This document shows positions 46,839 to 56,261 of a stretch of 64,000 nt of DNA, piece by piece. Below the pieces are notes generated by a model. That model worked only from the letters and a program-made list of their open reading frames with translations. It had not been told where the DNA came from and searched no databases. The DNA comes from Sphingobacterium composti (GTDB lineage Bacteria > Bacteroidota > Bacteroidia > Sphingobacteriales > Sphingobacteriaceae): positions 1 through 64,000 of the forward strand of contig NZ_WUQZ01000016.1 in assembly GCF_009829075.1 (NCBI RefSeq). Reading direction: 5' to 3'. How positions within the stretch are numbered: the stretch's first letter is position 1; each line of letters starts with the position of its first letter. Made by a program: the position numbers and the translations under genes.

Positions 46839-48515
46839 TTAAACATTTCTAACGTCTATAGGAAAAATCAATGTAAATGACGTCCCTACATTCAATTCAC
46901 TTTCTACCTTAATCTCACCCCCCATAAATTCGGTGATTTCTTTACAAAACGCCAAGCCCAAACCTATACTTCCTTGTTGGTTGAATTGGTTCTTGACGCG
47001 ATAGAATTTCTTAAAAATACTATTAAATTCTTTCTTATCTATACCTATGCCTCGATCTTTGAATAAAATAACAAAATTTTTCTTAGTTTGTTCCACTTTT
47101 ATCTCCAAAAACCTATTTGCAGGGTCAGAATACTTATATGCATTGTCAATCAAATTCTGAAATACACTATGTAATAATACAGGATCAGCATATATCTCAT
47201 CCCTCACCTTTACACTGTCCTTTAATGATAGGTCAGGATATTTGATGCGCGTCGATTCAAAAACATGTTGACAAAACTCCTCTAAATCTATAAACTCTCC
47301 ATTAAATTTTATAGATTTATTTTCAATTTGAGCAAATGATAACAATTTATTCATTAAGCTATTTAGCTTATCAGCCTCTTGATCCAAAATACGACCATAC
47401 ATAGCCCTTTCTGTATCGCTAATTTGTTCTGCACTTTTGATATTGTTACCAGCTATTTTGATAACACTAACAGGGGTTTTAAATTCATGAGTTAAGTTAT
47501 TGATGAAATCATATTGCAATTGAAACATTCTATTATTAATCAAAACATTGCGATATATCAAATAACCAATCAACAGCAAAATCAAATAAATCAAAACCAA
47601 AATCACAACAACAGGAAAAAACCATTTATTCACTTCCTTTGTGATATGACTTTGAGAAGTTTCAAATTGCAGTTTGTAGTCTGAAAGTGCCCCTGGTAAT
47701 GCAATTTCTGTTTTTAAATAGGATTGTTCGTTCAACGAATATTGATCTACTACTGGCTGAATAGTTATATCCTCGTACAGATTTGGATACTTATTCTTGA
47801 CTTTAATTTTCGTTGGATTAATATAAAAAACATAAAAATCCTGTTCATAACTCGACTTTTGAAAAGTAGCATCAACCATCATATTACGAAATGACAAGAT
47901 ATCTGTCATCCGAGGTATATTCATATAAGAAATTTTGCCTGGTTGAATATTGTAAAACAACTTATAAACTTCTGTATTGGAGATTCGACTCGTATCAATA
48001 TTATCTCTACCCAAATAAGTACACAGCTTCAAAAAGATACTATACAATTCTTCATTCGATGATAAATCGCCACCACTTCCTTGACGAGAACTTTGAAATT
48101 TATAATCGCTTGTCAAGGTATACTGATAACTAGATTTAGCCGATGCCCCAAAATTACCAATCCGCATTTGACGATCTATCGAATCTATATTGGTAAATAA
48201 AATATCTGAAAAGTCAATTTTCTGTACAAATGGATACCGACGCAATATAGAGTTAGAAAAATCCTTAGCTTGCACTGAATCCATAAAACCTTGATAATAG
48301 GCTACCTCAGGTATTTTCTCTTGAAAAAATTCGTTAAAATCGCTTATAGTCTCATCAAAAACTTCAGCTTTTCGGTTATTGAAGTCAGTTTGTACAAAAT
48401 TGGTCGTGATGGTTCGTGCAAAGAAAACCGAAATAACAAACAATAATGTAACGAAAAGAAGGAAGACGATAAGTAAACCAAAATTTTTCCTATATCTCGA
48501 ATCTAATTTAGCCAT
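46839..48515 (-). CDS. Sensor histidine kinase (RprX-like)
   Basis: A 558-residue kinase with two membrane helices (about 14-35 and 290-315) flanking a periplasmic sensor of about 255 residues with no recognised domain. The cytoplasmic part has His343 (NLTHEFKTPVS), NLIDNAYKY, FKDRGIGID and GSIGLGLAF. Its start codon overlaps the stop of the S9-like lipoprotein (TAATG), so the two are translationally coupled; the periplasmic domain could read a state of that lipoprotein. Confidence 0.93.
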   Translation of the reverse strand: MAKLDSRYRKNFGLLIVFLLFVTLLFVISVFFARTITTNFVQTDFNNRKAEVFDETISDFNEFFQEKIPEVAYYQGFMDSVQAKDFSNSILRRYPFVQKIDFSDILFTNIDSIDRQMRIGNFGASAKSSYQYTLTSDYKFQSSRQGSGGDLSSNEELYSIFLKLCTYLGRDNIDTSRISNTEVYKLFYNIQPGKISYMNIPRMTDILSFRNMMVDATFQKSSYEQDFYVFYINPTKIKVKNKYPNLYEDITIQPVVDQYSLNEQSYLKTEIALPGALSDYKLQFETSQSHITKEVNKWFFPVVVILVLIYLILLLIGYLIYRNVLINNRMFQLQYDFINNLTHEFKTPVSVIKIAGNNIKSAEQISDTERAMYGRILDQEADKLNSLMNKLLSFAQIENKSIKFNGEFIDLEEFCQHVFESTRIKYPDLSLKDSVKVRDEIYADPVLLHSVFQNLIDNAYKYSDPANRFLEIKVEQTKKNFVILFKDRGIGIDKKEFNSIFKKFYRVKNQFNQQGSIGLGLAFCKEITEFMGGEIKVESELNVGTSFTLIFPIDVRNV

Positions 48516-50395
48516 TATTTCATCTTCTCTTTCAGAAAGTTCTCAATAATTTGATAATACTCAATTATATTTTCTTCCTTTCTAAACCTTCTACCTTCGT
48601 CCTCTTTCCATACATATTGCAAATCAACATTATTACTTTTTACTTTCTGCACAAATTGATTCACATCTGTCATGGTGTTATAACGATCTCTTCCTCCTTG
48701 AAACATCAAAATTGGCATTCGAATTTTTTCAGCATGAAATAAAGGCGAAATAGCTTTAAAAAGCTCGTATTCTTTCTGAGGATCTCCTATTATTTTATAA
48801 TACAATTGCTTGTAAGAGTTATAATATGGAGGCAATTCTTTGAAATAAGTAAATAAATTTATATATCCAGAAGATGAAATCGCACAACTATATAATGTAG
48901 GATTGAAACAAGCAGCGTATAATGCTGAATATCCGCCAAAACCTGTCCCCATAATAGCAATTCGTTCTTTATCAGCAACCCCCTTATGTATCAACCAAGC
49001 TACCCCATCATTAATATCATTTTGAATTTCGCCACCCCATTCTTTAAAACCAGAAACATAAAAATCTTTACCTAAGCCTACAGAACCACGATAATTTACT
49101 TGAAACACCGCATATCCCCTATTTGCTAAGAATTGTACTTCAGGATGAAATCCCCACACGTCCCTTCTATTAGGCCCATCATGGACAAGCACTACAATTG
49201 GATATTTTGATTTTTTTTGAAGTGGATAGGTAATATAACCCTGAATTCTTCTTCCATCTCGTGAATCAAAGCTAACTTCTTCCATTGGAGAAAGGTGTTT
49301 ATCTCGTAAAGAAGGGTTCATAGGTGTTAATTCCTTGATTTTCCCTTTATAATAATAATAGATTCCTCCCGGATGAGTGTCTGTATAGGTTTTGAACAAT
49401 ACAGTATGAAATGCACTATCTACATCAATGATATCGACACTATTTCCTTCAAATTGTGAAGAAATAGTATTATAAATTTTTTGAAGTTCCGCATTATGAA
49501 TAATGCTTTCTTTCTTCTTAGAAAAAGCCGTTGAAAACAAAACTTCTTGACGCGCGAATGAATAACCATCTGCGTTCAGATCCACCTCATCGTTGCTTGC
49601 CAATATTGTTTCTTCACCATTTTCCAAATCCAAACGTACAACAGCCACTTTATCCCTTTCTCTATTTGAAAGAGCATAAATAGTATGTATTGAATTTTGA
49701 ACGGGTCCCAAGGGATATACCATAGAAGAAAAATCTGTCTCGATTACATTACTGTATGGCATACCTTCTTCTTCCCTATACCACAATTTATCCTCTACAC
49801 TATCACTCGATAGAGCCAATCTTACTTTACCATCAGATGACACAAACCATTCATTAAAGTTGTGAATATTTTTGTCTACTAATATAGGTTCACCTCCATC
49901 CAAAGGAATACGATAGAGATCAATAACTGTAGAATCTCTCCTATTCATTTGTGCTAATAAATGTCCATCAAAAGCCTTAGATGGGGATAACCATTTAATA
50001 CTATGTTTTGCAGGCTCTAGAAGCGTATTTATTTTTTCTGAATGAATGTCAACAGTATAAAGTCGTAGACTATCTTGATAAGATTGCGCATTAGAAAAAA
50101 CAATTGTATTATCCGTCGCCCAAAAATAGTACTGCACATTCATACTATTTTGGTAAGTCAACTGCTTTGAAGAGTCTGGATTTTCTAAATTTAAGATAAA
50201 GATATTTTTGCAATGATCTTCGAGCCCTAGGTAGGACACCCATTTACCATCAGGCGAAATTTTGAAACTAGTATGATCAGGTTTATCAAAAAAATCTTCT
50301 ATAGGTATTAATTGATCTCGATCCTTTCCACCACAACCTATTACTACTATGGATAGCACAATTAACAAACACCTGAATAGCAATTTTATATTCAT
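48515..50395 (-). CDS. S9 prolyl-oligopeptidase-like lipoprotein, predicted catalytically inactive
   Basis: A 626-residue lipoprotein (lipobox VIGC, Cys21) with an N-terminal propeller (about 40-360) and a C-terminal alpha/beta-hydrolase domain aligned with S9 peptidases (DGVAWLIHKGVADKERIAIMG, SPLFHAEKI). The nucleophile motif G-x-S-x-G-G reads GTGFGG, with Gly485 where Ser is required. Asp570 (GGRD) is kept, but the catalytic His motif EGHGF reads EGRRF, with Arg602. Two of the three triad residues are therefore missing while the fold is conserved; it is not truncated. It precedes the kinase gene with overlapping stop and start, suggesting a sensory or ligand-binding role. The catalytic loss is direct from the sequence; the role is inferred. 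Confidence 0.88.
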   Translation of the reverse strand: MNIKLLFRCLLIVLSIVVIGCGGKDRDQLIPIEDFFDKPDHTSFKISPDGKWVSYLGLEDHCKNIFILNLENPDSSKQLTYQNSMNVQYYFWATDNTIVFSNAQSYQDSLRLYTVDIHSEKINTLLEPAKHSIKWLSPSKAFDGHLLAQMNRRDSTVIDLYRIPLDGGEPILVDKNIHNFNEWFVSSDGKVRLALSSDSVEDKLWYREEEGMPYSNVIETDFSSMVYPLGPVQNSIHTIYALSNRERDKVAVVRLDLENGEETILASNDEVDLNADGYSFARQEVLFSTAFSKKKESIIHNAELQKIYNTISSQFEGNSVDIIDVDSAFHTVLFKTYTDTHPGGIYYYYKGKIKELTPMNPSLRDKHLSPMEEVSFDSRDGRRIQGYITYPLQKKSKYPIVVLVHDGPNRRDVWGFHPEVQFLANRGYAVFQVNYRGSVGLGKDFYVSGFKEWGGEIQNDINDGVAWLIHKGVADKERIAIMGTGFGGYSALYAACFNPTLYSCAISSSGYINLFTYFKELPPYYNSYKQLYYKIIGDPQKEYELFKAISPLFHAEKIRMPILMFQGGRDRYNTMTDVNQFVQKVKSNNVDLQYVWKEDEGRRFRKEENIIEYYQIIENFLKEKMK

Positions 50396-50482
50396 ATACC
50401 CGACTTCTATTCAAATAAAGTAATTTTTTAACATATTTTGAGAATTGCAACCTTAATTTTACAGCTTATGAAATTCTATTTC

Positions 50483-50490
50483 TAACTTTG
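50483..50490 (+). promoter_or_regulatory. Candidate -7 promoter box (TAACTTTG) abutting the DUF4286 start
   Basis: Exact TAnnTTTG match ending four bases before the ATG at 50495. If used, transcription would begin at or very near the start codon. No clear -33 TTG was found. Confidence 0.35.
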
Positions 50491-50494
50491 CTAT

Positions 50495-50779
50495 ATGTAT
50501 CTATATAACATATCGATTATAGTCGACAATGATCGACACGAGATTTTGATTCAATGGGTGAAAGAAAATTGGTTGAATACACTTCCTAATCAAGCTAAGT
50601 TTTTGAAATTATTAGATTCACCTCACGAAGGACAGACATATTGTGTTCAACTGGTTTTTGAACACCCTTCGGATATACCGACTTTTCAAAAAGAAAAATT
50701 AGCTATGCTGCAAGGATATATTGCCGAAAATCATTTAGAAAAAGCATTTCTATTTGATAGTACAATGAAATACTTGTAA
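50495..50779 (+). CDS. DUF4286 family protein
   Basis: A 94-residue soluble protein. The start MYLYNISIIVDNDRHEILIQWVKE and end ENHLEKAFLFDSTMKYL match DUF4286, a ferredoxin-like alpha-beta family widespread in Bacteroidota. No catalytic residues are known. It is divergent from the S9-like operon and ends at a strong terminator. Function unknown. Confidence 0.8.
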   Translation: MYLYNISIIVDNDRHEILIQWVKENWLNTLPNQAKFLKLLDSPHEGQTYCVQLVFEHPSDIPTFQKEKLAMLQGYIAENHLEKAFLFDSTMKYL

Positions 50780-50800
50780 AAAGCAAATACAAGTATTAAA

Positions 50801-50833
50801 AACAAAGTCTCCTAAAAAATAGGAGACTTTGTT
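50801..50833. terminator. Bidirectional terminator
   Basis: Perfect 13-bp stem (50801-50813 and 50821-50833), 7-nt loop. The end of the minus-strand gene at 50812 lies inside the hairpin. Confidence 0.85.
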
Positions 50834-51072
50834 TCTTTATGACGAAATTTTTTGTACCATAAGAATGCCACACCACCACCTATAAGAAAAGGCATAGCAA
50901 GTAAAAAAAGTATCCCATCGTTTAAACCTTTTCCTTGTGAGTTTCCATTTTGAGTACTATTTTCTGCATTCAAAGAACACATCGCACATTGCGCCTGTGC
51001 AACAGAAGGCATAAATATTTGTATACTTACACTAAGCATAAAACATACAAGAAGGCTACGGAATAATTTCAT
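50812..51072 (-). CDS. Small membrane protein with CxxC motif
   Basis: An 86-residue protein with a signal peptide (ending VAQAQ, about residue 28) directly followed by CAMC, a short Asn/Gly/Ser-rich linker and one C-terminal membrane helix (about 53-72) with a basic tail (KKFRHKETK). The CAMC pair would lie in the periplasm at the mature N-terminus. Similar small proteins are common in Bacteroidota; function unknown. Its stop lies in the terminator shared with the DUF4286 gene. Confidence 0.75.
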   Translation of the reverse strand: MKLFRSLLVCFMLSVSIQIFMPSVAQAQCAMCSLNAENSTQNGNSQGKGLNDGILFLLAMPFLIGGGVAFLWYKKFRHKETKSPIF

Positions 51073-51115
51073 AATTCAAAGATAACTATTTATATATCAA
51101 AATCGTGTAAGAAAA

Positions 51116-51811
51116 CTATTTCAAAAGCACATTAAACTTCTCCCAAAATCCATCTACTGGCAATGGTGCTTTTATGGTCATTTCTTCTTCTTTTACTGGG
51201 TGTAGAAAACATAGCGAACGAGAATGCAAACAGATAGTACGACGGATTGATCCACGTGGATAGCCATATTTGTTGTCACCAACTATAGGACAGCCCATAT
51301 AAGCCAACTGACAACGAATTTGATGTGTACGGCCGGTAAGAGGATTTATTTCTAACAAATAATATCCGTCCAATTGACCTATTACTTCATAATCTAACTC
51401 AGCATAACTGCCATTTTTCACCTCGCGATCATACGCTTTGGTAACCATTTTTTTGCGGTCACGAAGTAACCAATTCTTTAATTTCCCTGCCTTTTGTGGA
51501 GGACGTTCTTTGACGACAGCAAAATAAGTCTTTTTCACTTTACGATCATGAAAAGCCTTATTCATTCGATCAAGCCCTTTGCTAGTCTTTGCAAGCAATA
51601 TCATTCCACTCACAGGTCTGTCTAAACGGTGAATTACTCCAGCAAATGCTCCGTTGGGTTTGTTATATTTCTTAGCCAAAAATTCTTTGACCATATCTTC
51701 TAGAGACTTGTCTCCCGTATTATCTACTTGAACAATATCTCCACCTCGTTTATTTATAGCAATCAGATGGTTGTCTTCGTACAAGACATCCCTTTCTGTA
51801 ATCTCTGGCAT
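51116..51811 (-). CDS. RluA-family pseudouridine synthase
   Basis: A 231-residue single-domain enzyme without an S4 domain. The catalytic Asp is in HRLDRPVSGMILLAKT, followed by LLEINPLTGRTHQIRCQL and a C-terminal KEEEMTIKAPLP. The absence of the S4 domain suggests a TruC/RluA-type target in tRNA or rRNA, which cannot be fixed here. It is 21 bases downstream of the mlaD-like gene. Confidence 0.92.
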   Translation of the reverse strand: MPEITERDVLYEDNHLIAINKRGGDIVQVDNTGDKSLEDMVKEFLAKKYNKPNGAFAGVIHRLDRPVSGMILLAKTSKGLDRMNKAFHDRKVKKTYFAVVKERPPQKAGKLKNWLLRDRKKMVTKAYDREVKNGSYAELDYEVIGQLDGYYLLEINPLTGRTHQIRCQLAYMGCPIVGDNKYGYPRGSIRRTICLHSRSLCFLHPVKEEEMTIKAPLPVDGFWEKFNVLLK

Positions 51812-51832
51812 ATGTATCTTAATGAAAACGAA

Positions 51833-52822
51833 CTATTTAATCTCTTCAACTTCCTTATGAGCTTCTTTTTCTTTTTTCTTGAAAAATCCTCTAAACAAGA
51901 AATTACTTTGTAAAGCTTCCATATTTTGATCAAGTTTTTCTGTACTTGTATTCAAATTTTTCAGTATTTGTTTAATTTCGTTTGCCGCATCTGGATCATT
52001 TGTTAATACCCCGATAGCGTTATCTTTATCATTTAGACGTGCTGAAGTTTGATTTAAATTCTCCACGAGAGCATTGGCAGTCTGCGTAACTCCCTGCAAT
52101 TGTGCAGCAGCATCACGTAATGAAGCAAACACTTTAGTATCTGTTGTCAAATCATGAATAAGCCCTTGATTACTATTTAATTTTTGTGTCAACGCAACCA
52201 AATTATTAACTGCAACATTTGCATCGGACATCACTTTATTCATCGTGGTTACAGAAGATTTTAAATTTGTAGCTATCCCGTCATCAGTCATTAATGCACC
52301 TACGGTACCCTTGCCATCAACCATTTGTTGAGATAGTTTGGCAAAATTTTGTGTTATCGTCGATAGATTAGCTCCATTTTCTTGAAGAAGGCCCATCATT
52401 TGCTCCATACCTCCACTTGGTCCTGAAGTCAAGACATCACCTTCTTCTATCTGAGGATTCTGCGCATTCCCACCGACTAAACTGATAATTGAATTACCAA
52501 TCAAACCATCCGAACCCAAGGTAGCAATAACATCTTTACGAATAAATTGGCTATTTTTTTCCTCAATATTCATGGTTACTCTTACATTTTCGACTCCTTC
52601 AAAAGCAATATCTTTAATAATACCAACTTTTACACCAGAAAACCAAACATTGTTCCCTACTTTAAGCCCCTTTACATCTTTGAAATAAGTAGTAACTTTA
52701 ATGTTTTTACTAAATTTATTTTGCTGTGTACCAATGACTAGTATCCCTGCGACTAATATTATTAGTCCAATAAATACGAAAAGTCCAACTATTAATGATC
52801 TTTTATTATCTGTAGCACTCAT
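51833..52822 (-). CDS. mlaD: MlaD-family (MCE) phospholipid-transport protein
   Basis: A 329-residue protein with an N-terminal membrane helix (about 8-30), an MCE domain (about 37-120; TTYFKDVKGLKVGNNVWFSG) and a long helical C-terminus with heptad-like repeats (about 140-300). It forms the periplasmic ring of the Mla lipid-transport complex with the ATPase and permease encoded upstream. A short basic tail (FFKKKEKEAH) ends the protein. Confidence 0.9.
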   Translation of the reverse strand: MSATDNKRSLIVGLFVFIGLIILVAGILVIGTQQNKFSKNIKVTTYFKDVKGLKVGNNVWFSGVKVGIIKDIAFEGVENVRVTMNIEEKNSQFIRKDVIATLGSDGLIGNSIISLVGGNAQNPQIEEGDVLTSGPSGGMEQMMGLLQENGANLSTITQNFAKLSQQMVDGKGTVGALMTDDGIATNLKSSVTTMNKVMSDANVAVNNLVALTQKLNSNQGLIHDLTTDTKVFASLRDAAAQLQGVTQTANALVENLNQTSARLNDKDNAIGVLTNDPDAANEIKQILKNLNTSTEKLDQNMEALQSNFLFRGFFKKKEKEAHKEVEEIK

Positions 52823-52835
52823 TACTAATGTTATA

Positions 52836-53609
52836 TTATACTATAAAATTATAATCATAAAAAGGTTTGACACGAGCATCATCCGTGTCAAAAATCTCTT
52901 CAAATTTCCCTTGTCTTTCAAAACGTCCATCCAACAACATGACCATACGATCACCTACCATCTTAGCACATGCGAGATCATGTGTAATAATAATTGACGA
53001 TGTTCTATATCTTTCTTGCACCTCGTTAATTAAGGTATTAATATCAAGACAAGTAATAGGGTCTAAACCTGCAGTCGGTTCGTCATACAACATAATATCA
53101 GGTCTCAATATTAATGTACGTGCAATACCAATTCTTTTTTTCTGTCCTCCAGAAAGTTCTGATGGCATTTGATTGATCGCTTGTGACAACCCTACTCCTT
53201 CTAATACATCTTCAACTTCCTTATCAATCTCTGCACGAGTCAAATTCCTTTTGTTCCTCACCAAAGGGAACTCCAAATTTTCACGGACCGTCATACTATC
53301 GTACAAAGCACTATTTTGGAATGAGAAGCCTATTTTAAGACGAAGCTGCATCAATTCACGCTCTTTCAAATCATTAACAACTTCTCCCAAAACATTAATT
53401 GTACCTGAGTCCGGTTTTAACAATCCAGATATAAGCTTAATTAATACCGATTTACCTGTACCAGATCTTCCTAATACAACTAGATTTTCTCCTCTGAATA
53501 ATTTCAAATCTACATCACGTAGAATTTGACGATCTCCAAAAGACTTACTCAAGTTTTCGACATCGATAACTGCGTCATTATAGTCTATATTTGATTTTAT
53601 CTTTTCCAT
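52836..53609 (-). CDS. mlaF: MlaF-like ABC transporter ATPase
   Basis: A 257-residue ATPase with Walker A GRSGTGKS, Q-loop SFQNSALYDS, signature LSGGQKKRIG, Walker B MLYDEPTAGLD and H-loop THD. It powers the Mla phospholipid transporter of the inner membrane. It lies four bases after the permease gene and 13 bases before mlaD. Confidence 0.93.
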   Translation of the reverse strand: MEKIKSNIDYNDAVIDVENLSKSFGDRQILRDVDLKLFRGENLVVLGRSGTGKSVLIKLISGLLKPDSGTINVLGEVVNDLKERELMQLRLKIGFSFQNSALYDSMTVRENLEFPLVRNKRNLTRAEIDKEVEDVLEGVGLSQAINQMPSELSGGQKKRIGIARTLILRPDIMLYDEPTAGLDPITCLDINTLINEVQERYRTSSIIITHDLACAKMVGDRMVMLLDGRFERQGKFEEIFDTDDARVKPFYDYNFIV

Positions 53610-53613
53610 TAGA

Positions 53614-54384
53614 CTATGTAATTAAAGGTGTAATAACTGCTAATAATTGAACGATTAGCAATTCTTCTATGAATACAATAAACATCGAGGCAACTACAGC
53701 TGAATTCGCAGCCTTACCAACTCCCTCTGTGCCTTTGGAAGAATTATACCCTATGTAACAACTCGCAAACCCAATTGTAAATCCAAAAACAATAGCTCTT
53801 AATGTCATTGCGAATACATCAATAAACGCAATCTTATCAAATACCTGCGTAAAAAAACTTAATAAACTAAGTTGATCCTGTCCAATAATACTTAGATAAC
53901 CTCCAAACAAACCTATTGCCGCGATATAAAAGCATAATACAGGAATCATAATAGTTGTAGCCAAGATTCTACTTACAACTAAATATTTAAATGGATTAGT
54001 ACCTGAAACTTCCATCGCATCAATCTGTTCGGTGACATTCATAGAACTTAATTCTGCTCCAATCTGAGATCCAACTTTACCTGAAGCGATCAACGCCGTC
54101 ACAAGTGGAGCTAAAGCTCTAACAATAGCAATAGATATTAATGCCGGCAACCAAGATGTTGCACCAAAATCTTCTAATGATGGACGAGATTGTTTAGTAA
54201 AAACGAATCCAACGATAAAACCAGTCAATCCAATAAGGGGAAAGGATTTCCACCCCACCTCATAACACTGACGGATAATCTCCTTAAATTCATACGGAGG
54301 ACTCACTGCTTCTCGAAAAAAACGCATTAAAAAACGATGAATATTTGCGAATTCGAGGAGTAAACTATTGATTTTCCTTCCCAT
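53614..54384 (-). CDS. mlaE: MlaE-like ABC permease
   Basis: A 256-residue membrane protein with five or six helices and the MlaE family core IALVxALVGGK-type segment visible here as VTALIASGKVGSQIGAEL, plus EQIDAMEVSGTNPFKYLVVSR. It is the inner-membrane subunit of the Mla transporter and the first gene of the mlaE-mlaF-mlaD-rluA operon. Confidence 0.93.
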   Translation of the reverse strand: MGRKINSLLLEFANIHRFLMRFFREAVSPPYEFKEIIRQCYEVGWKSFPLIGLTGFIVGFVFTKQSRPSLEDFGATSWLPALISIAIVRALAPLVTALIASGKVGSQIGAELSSMNVTEQIDAMEVSGTNPFKYLVVSRILATTIMIPVLCFYIAAIGLFGGYLSIIGQDQLSLLSFFTQVFDKIAFIDVFAMTLRAIVFGFTIGFASCYIGYNSSKGTEGVGKAANSAVVASMFIVFIEELLIVQLLAVITPLIT

Positions 54385-54703
54385 GTATATTTCTTGAGCG
54401 TATATAAAATTTTAAAGCGACTTTGTAAAGTACTGCGCAAATGTACGAATTTTTTAGGCGACCACTCTTACCCTATGACTAAAATTACAAATACCAATAT
54501 TCGATAAATTGTTTTAAATAATTGTTAAAAACGAGCAGTATATTTTTAAAAATTACTTCACAAAGACAGTTTATCCTCAAAATAGAAATGGGAATATTAC
54601 TCAAGTAAAAATATATTGAGCTAGCAATTAAACCCTCTTCAACATTTCGTTGTCATACTAACAAAATCAGCAAAAAGATTATTTACATTTTAATTCACAT
54701 ATT
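54385..54703. other. Divergent intergenic region
   Basis: AT-rich, no gene seen. It holds the upstream regions of mlaE (minus) and the DUF6600-like gene (plus). A TACATTTG box on the minus strand at 54438-54445 could drive the mla operon, 53 bases before its start; a -33 TTG was not found. Confidence 0.5.
54438..54445 (-). promoter_or_regulatory. Candidate -7 box of the mla operon (TACATTTG)
   Basis: Exact TAnnTTTG on the minus strand followed by GCGCA, upstream of mlaE. The -33 element is not recognisable. Confidence 0.35.
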
Positions 54704-56125
54704 ATGAAAAACTGGAAATCAACCCTCTATATGTCCGCGATACTAATCGCCCTTTCCAGCATTTTGTCTTTTAACACAGCGAAAGCTCAAGCTTATGGAC
54801 AAGTTTCATTGGATATATTCTATGATGAACTGTCACCGTATGGCCACTGGGATATGGATCCTAATTATGGCGATGTTTGGTATCCAAATGAAGGGAGAAA
54901 TTTCAGGCCATATAGTACAAATGGCTACTGGGCTATGACCGAGTATGGCAACACTTGGGTTTCCAATTACTCATGGGGATGGGCTCCGTTTCATTATGGT
55001 CGTTGGGTATATAACTCATATCGTGGATGGGGATGGATCCCAGGTTATGAATGGGGACCCGCTTGGGTAGAATGGCGTTCGGGTAATGGTTATTATGGAT
55101 GGGCTCCGATGATGCCACATTATGGTGTCAGTATCTCTATACATATACCTATATCAGCTTGGTGCTTTGCTCCTGTAAGACATATTTATTCGCGCAATTT
55201 TCACCGTCATGCCTATTATGGCAGAACTAATATTTACAATAGAACTACCATAATAAATAATACGTATGTAGTGAACAATAATCATTATTATGGAGGACCT
55301 GCGCGCAGAGATATTGAAAGAGCAATCGGCCGTCGCGTAGAAGTTCGAAGTGTTAGACAATCTGATCGTCCAGGCGCATCACGCGTGGATAGTAGAAGTG
55401 TATCAATATATAGACCTGAGCGCGACAATAACAGAGCAACGACTAGCCGATCGGTCTCTTCGGAAAGAAGATCTTCTACATCTTCACGGGAAGGAAATAG
55501 AAATGAAAGTCGCACAGACAATAATAGAAGTGCTGCAAGAAGTGCGCAACGTGAAATGCATATTGGAAGCGATGGCAACACGACTATTCGAAATAGAAGT
55601 AATCAAACGAATGAGAGAGCTGTTTCAAATAGAAATTCGACTTCAGAAACGCAAAGAAATACGCAAAATAGAAGTTCAGAAAATACAAACCGTAATACTG
55701 ACAGAAGTGTAAGAACTGTGGAACGCAGTCCAGTTTCGACTAATGGACGTGCAAATCGCGAAAGTGGAAATTTACAAAAAAGAGAATCTGTTACTTCAAG
55801 AAGTACTTCACAGCCACAGCGTGCAGAGAGAAATCAACCGCAACGTGTGGAGAGATCAGAAACTCCAAGGGCAGAAAGAGCACAACCTCAACGTCAAGAA
55901 CGTACTCAACCACAAAGAGAACAGAGAACACAAGAGCGAAGTGTGAAAAGCAGTACTCCTGTACAACAAGCTTCAAATACACGAAGCTCTCAACATTCAA
56001 GTTCTAGTGTAGCGCGATCATCTACTCCTAGAGTAGAACGTTCCGCTCCTTCTTCAAGCGGTAGATCAGCTGGTACTACACAACGCGGAGAGTCTGGAGG
56101 AAGTTCAGAACGCAGCAGAAGATAA
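54704..56125 (+). CDS. DUF6600-like secreted protein with long basic disordered tail
   Basis: A 473-residue secreted protein. After the signal peptide (ending TAKAQ, about 29), residues 30-150 form a Trp/Tyr/Gly-rich domain with repeats such as SPYGHWDMD, NYSWGWAPFHYGRW and GYYGWAPMMPHYG, the pattern of DUF6600. Residues from about 200 to the end are low complexity, rich in Arg, Ser, Gln and Asn and strongly positive, with no predicted fold. It may bind anionic polymers such as LPS, DNA or RNA at the surface; this is inferred from composition. Its unusual composition causes long false frames in both strands. Confidence 0.75.
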   Translation: MKNWKSTLYMSAILIALSSILSFNTAKAQAYGQVSLDIFYDELSPYGHWDMDPNYGDVWYPNEGRNFRPYSTNGYWAMTEYGNTWVSNYSWGWAPFHYGRWVYNSYRGWGWIPGYEWGPAWVEWRSGNGYYGWAPMMPHYGVSISIHIPISAWCFAPVRHIYSRNFHRHAYYGRTNIYNRTTIINNTYVVNNNHYYGGPARRDIERAIGRRVEVRSVRQSDRPGASRVDSRSVSIYRPERDNNRATTSRSVSSERRSSTSSREGNRNESRTDNNRSAARSAQREMHIGSDGNTTIRNRSNQTNERAVSNRNSTSETQRNTQNRSSENTNRNTDRSVRTVERSPVSTNGRANRESGNLQKRESVTSRSTSQPQRAERNQPQRVERSETPRAERAQPQRQERTQPQREQRTQERSVKSSTPVQQASNTRSSQHSSSSVARSSTPRVERSAPSSSGRSAGTTQRGESGGSSERSRR

Positions 56126-56154
56126 CAACGAATAAAAATTATAATTATCTATTT

Positions 56155-56180
56155 AGCGAGTTAAGTCATGTTAGCTCGCT
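56155..56180 (+). terminator. Terminator after the DUF6600-like gene
   Basis: Ten-base stem with one mismatch (56155-56164 and 56171-56180), 6-nt loop, then TATTTTATG. Confidence 0.65.
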
Positions 56181-56261
56181 TATTTTATGTAATTTCGGTT
56201 AAATTTTGATCGCACAAGCATAGCTTAATAGCAGAGGTTTCATCTTTTACAAGAAATTCTT

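Noticed and set aside
55288-56000. Several long frames within the DUF6600-like gene
   Set aside because: All follow from the biased Arg/Ser/Gln codons of its tail and have no family features.
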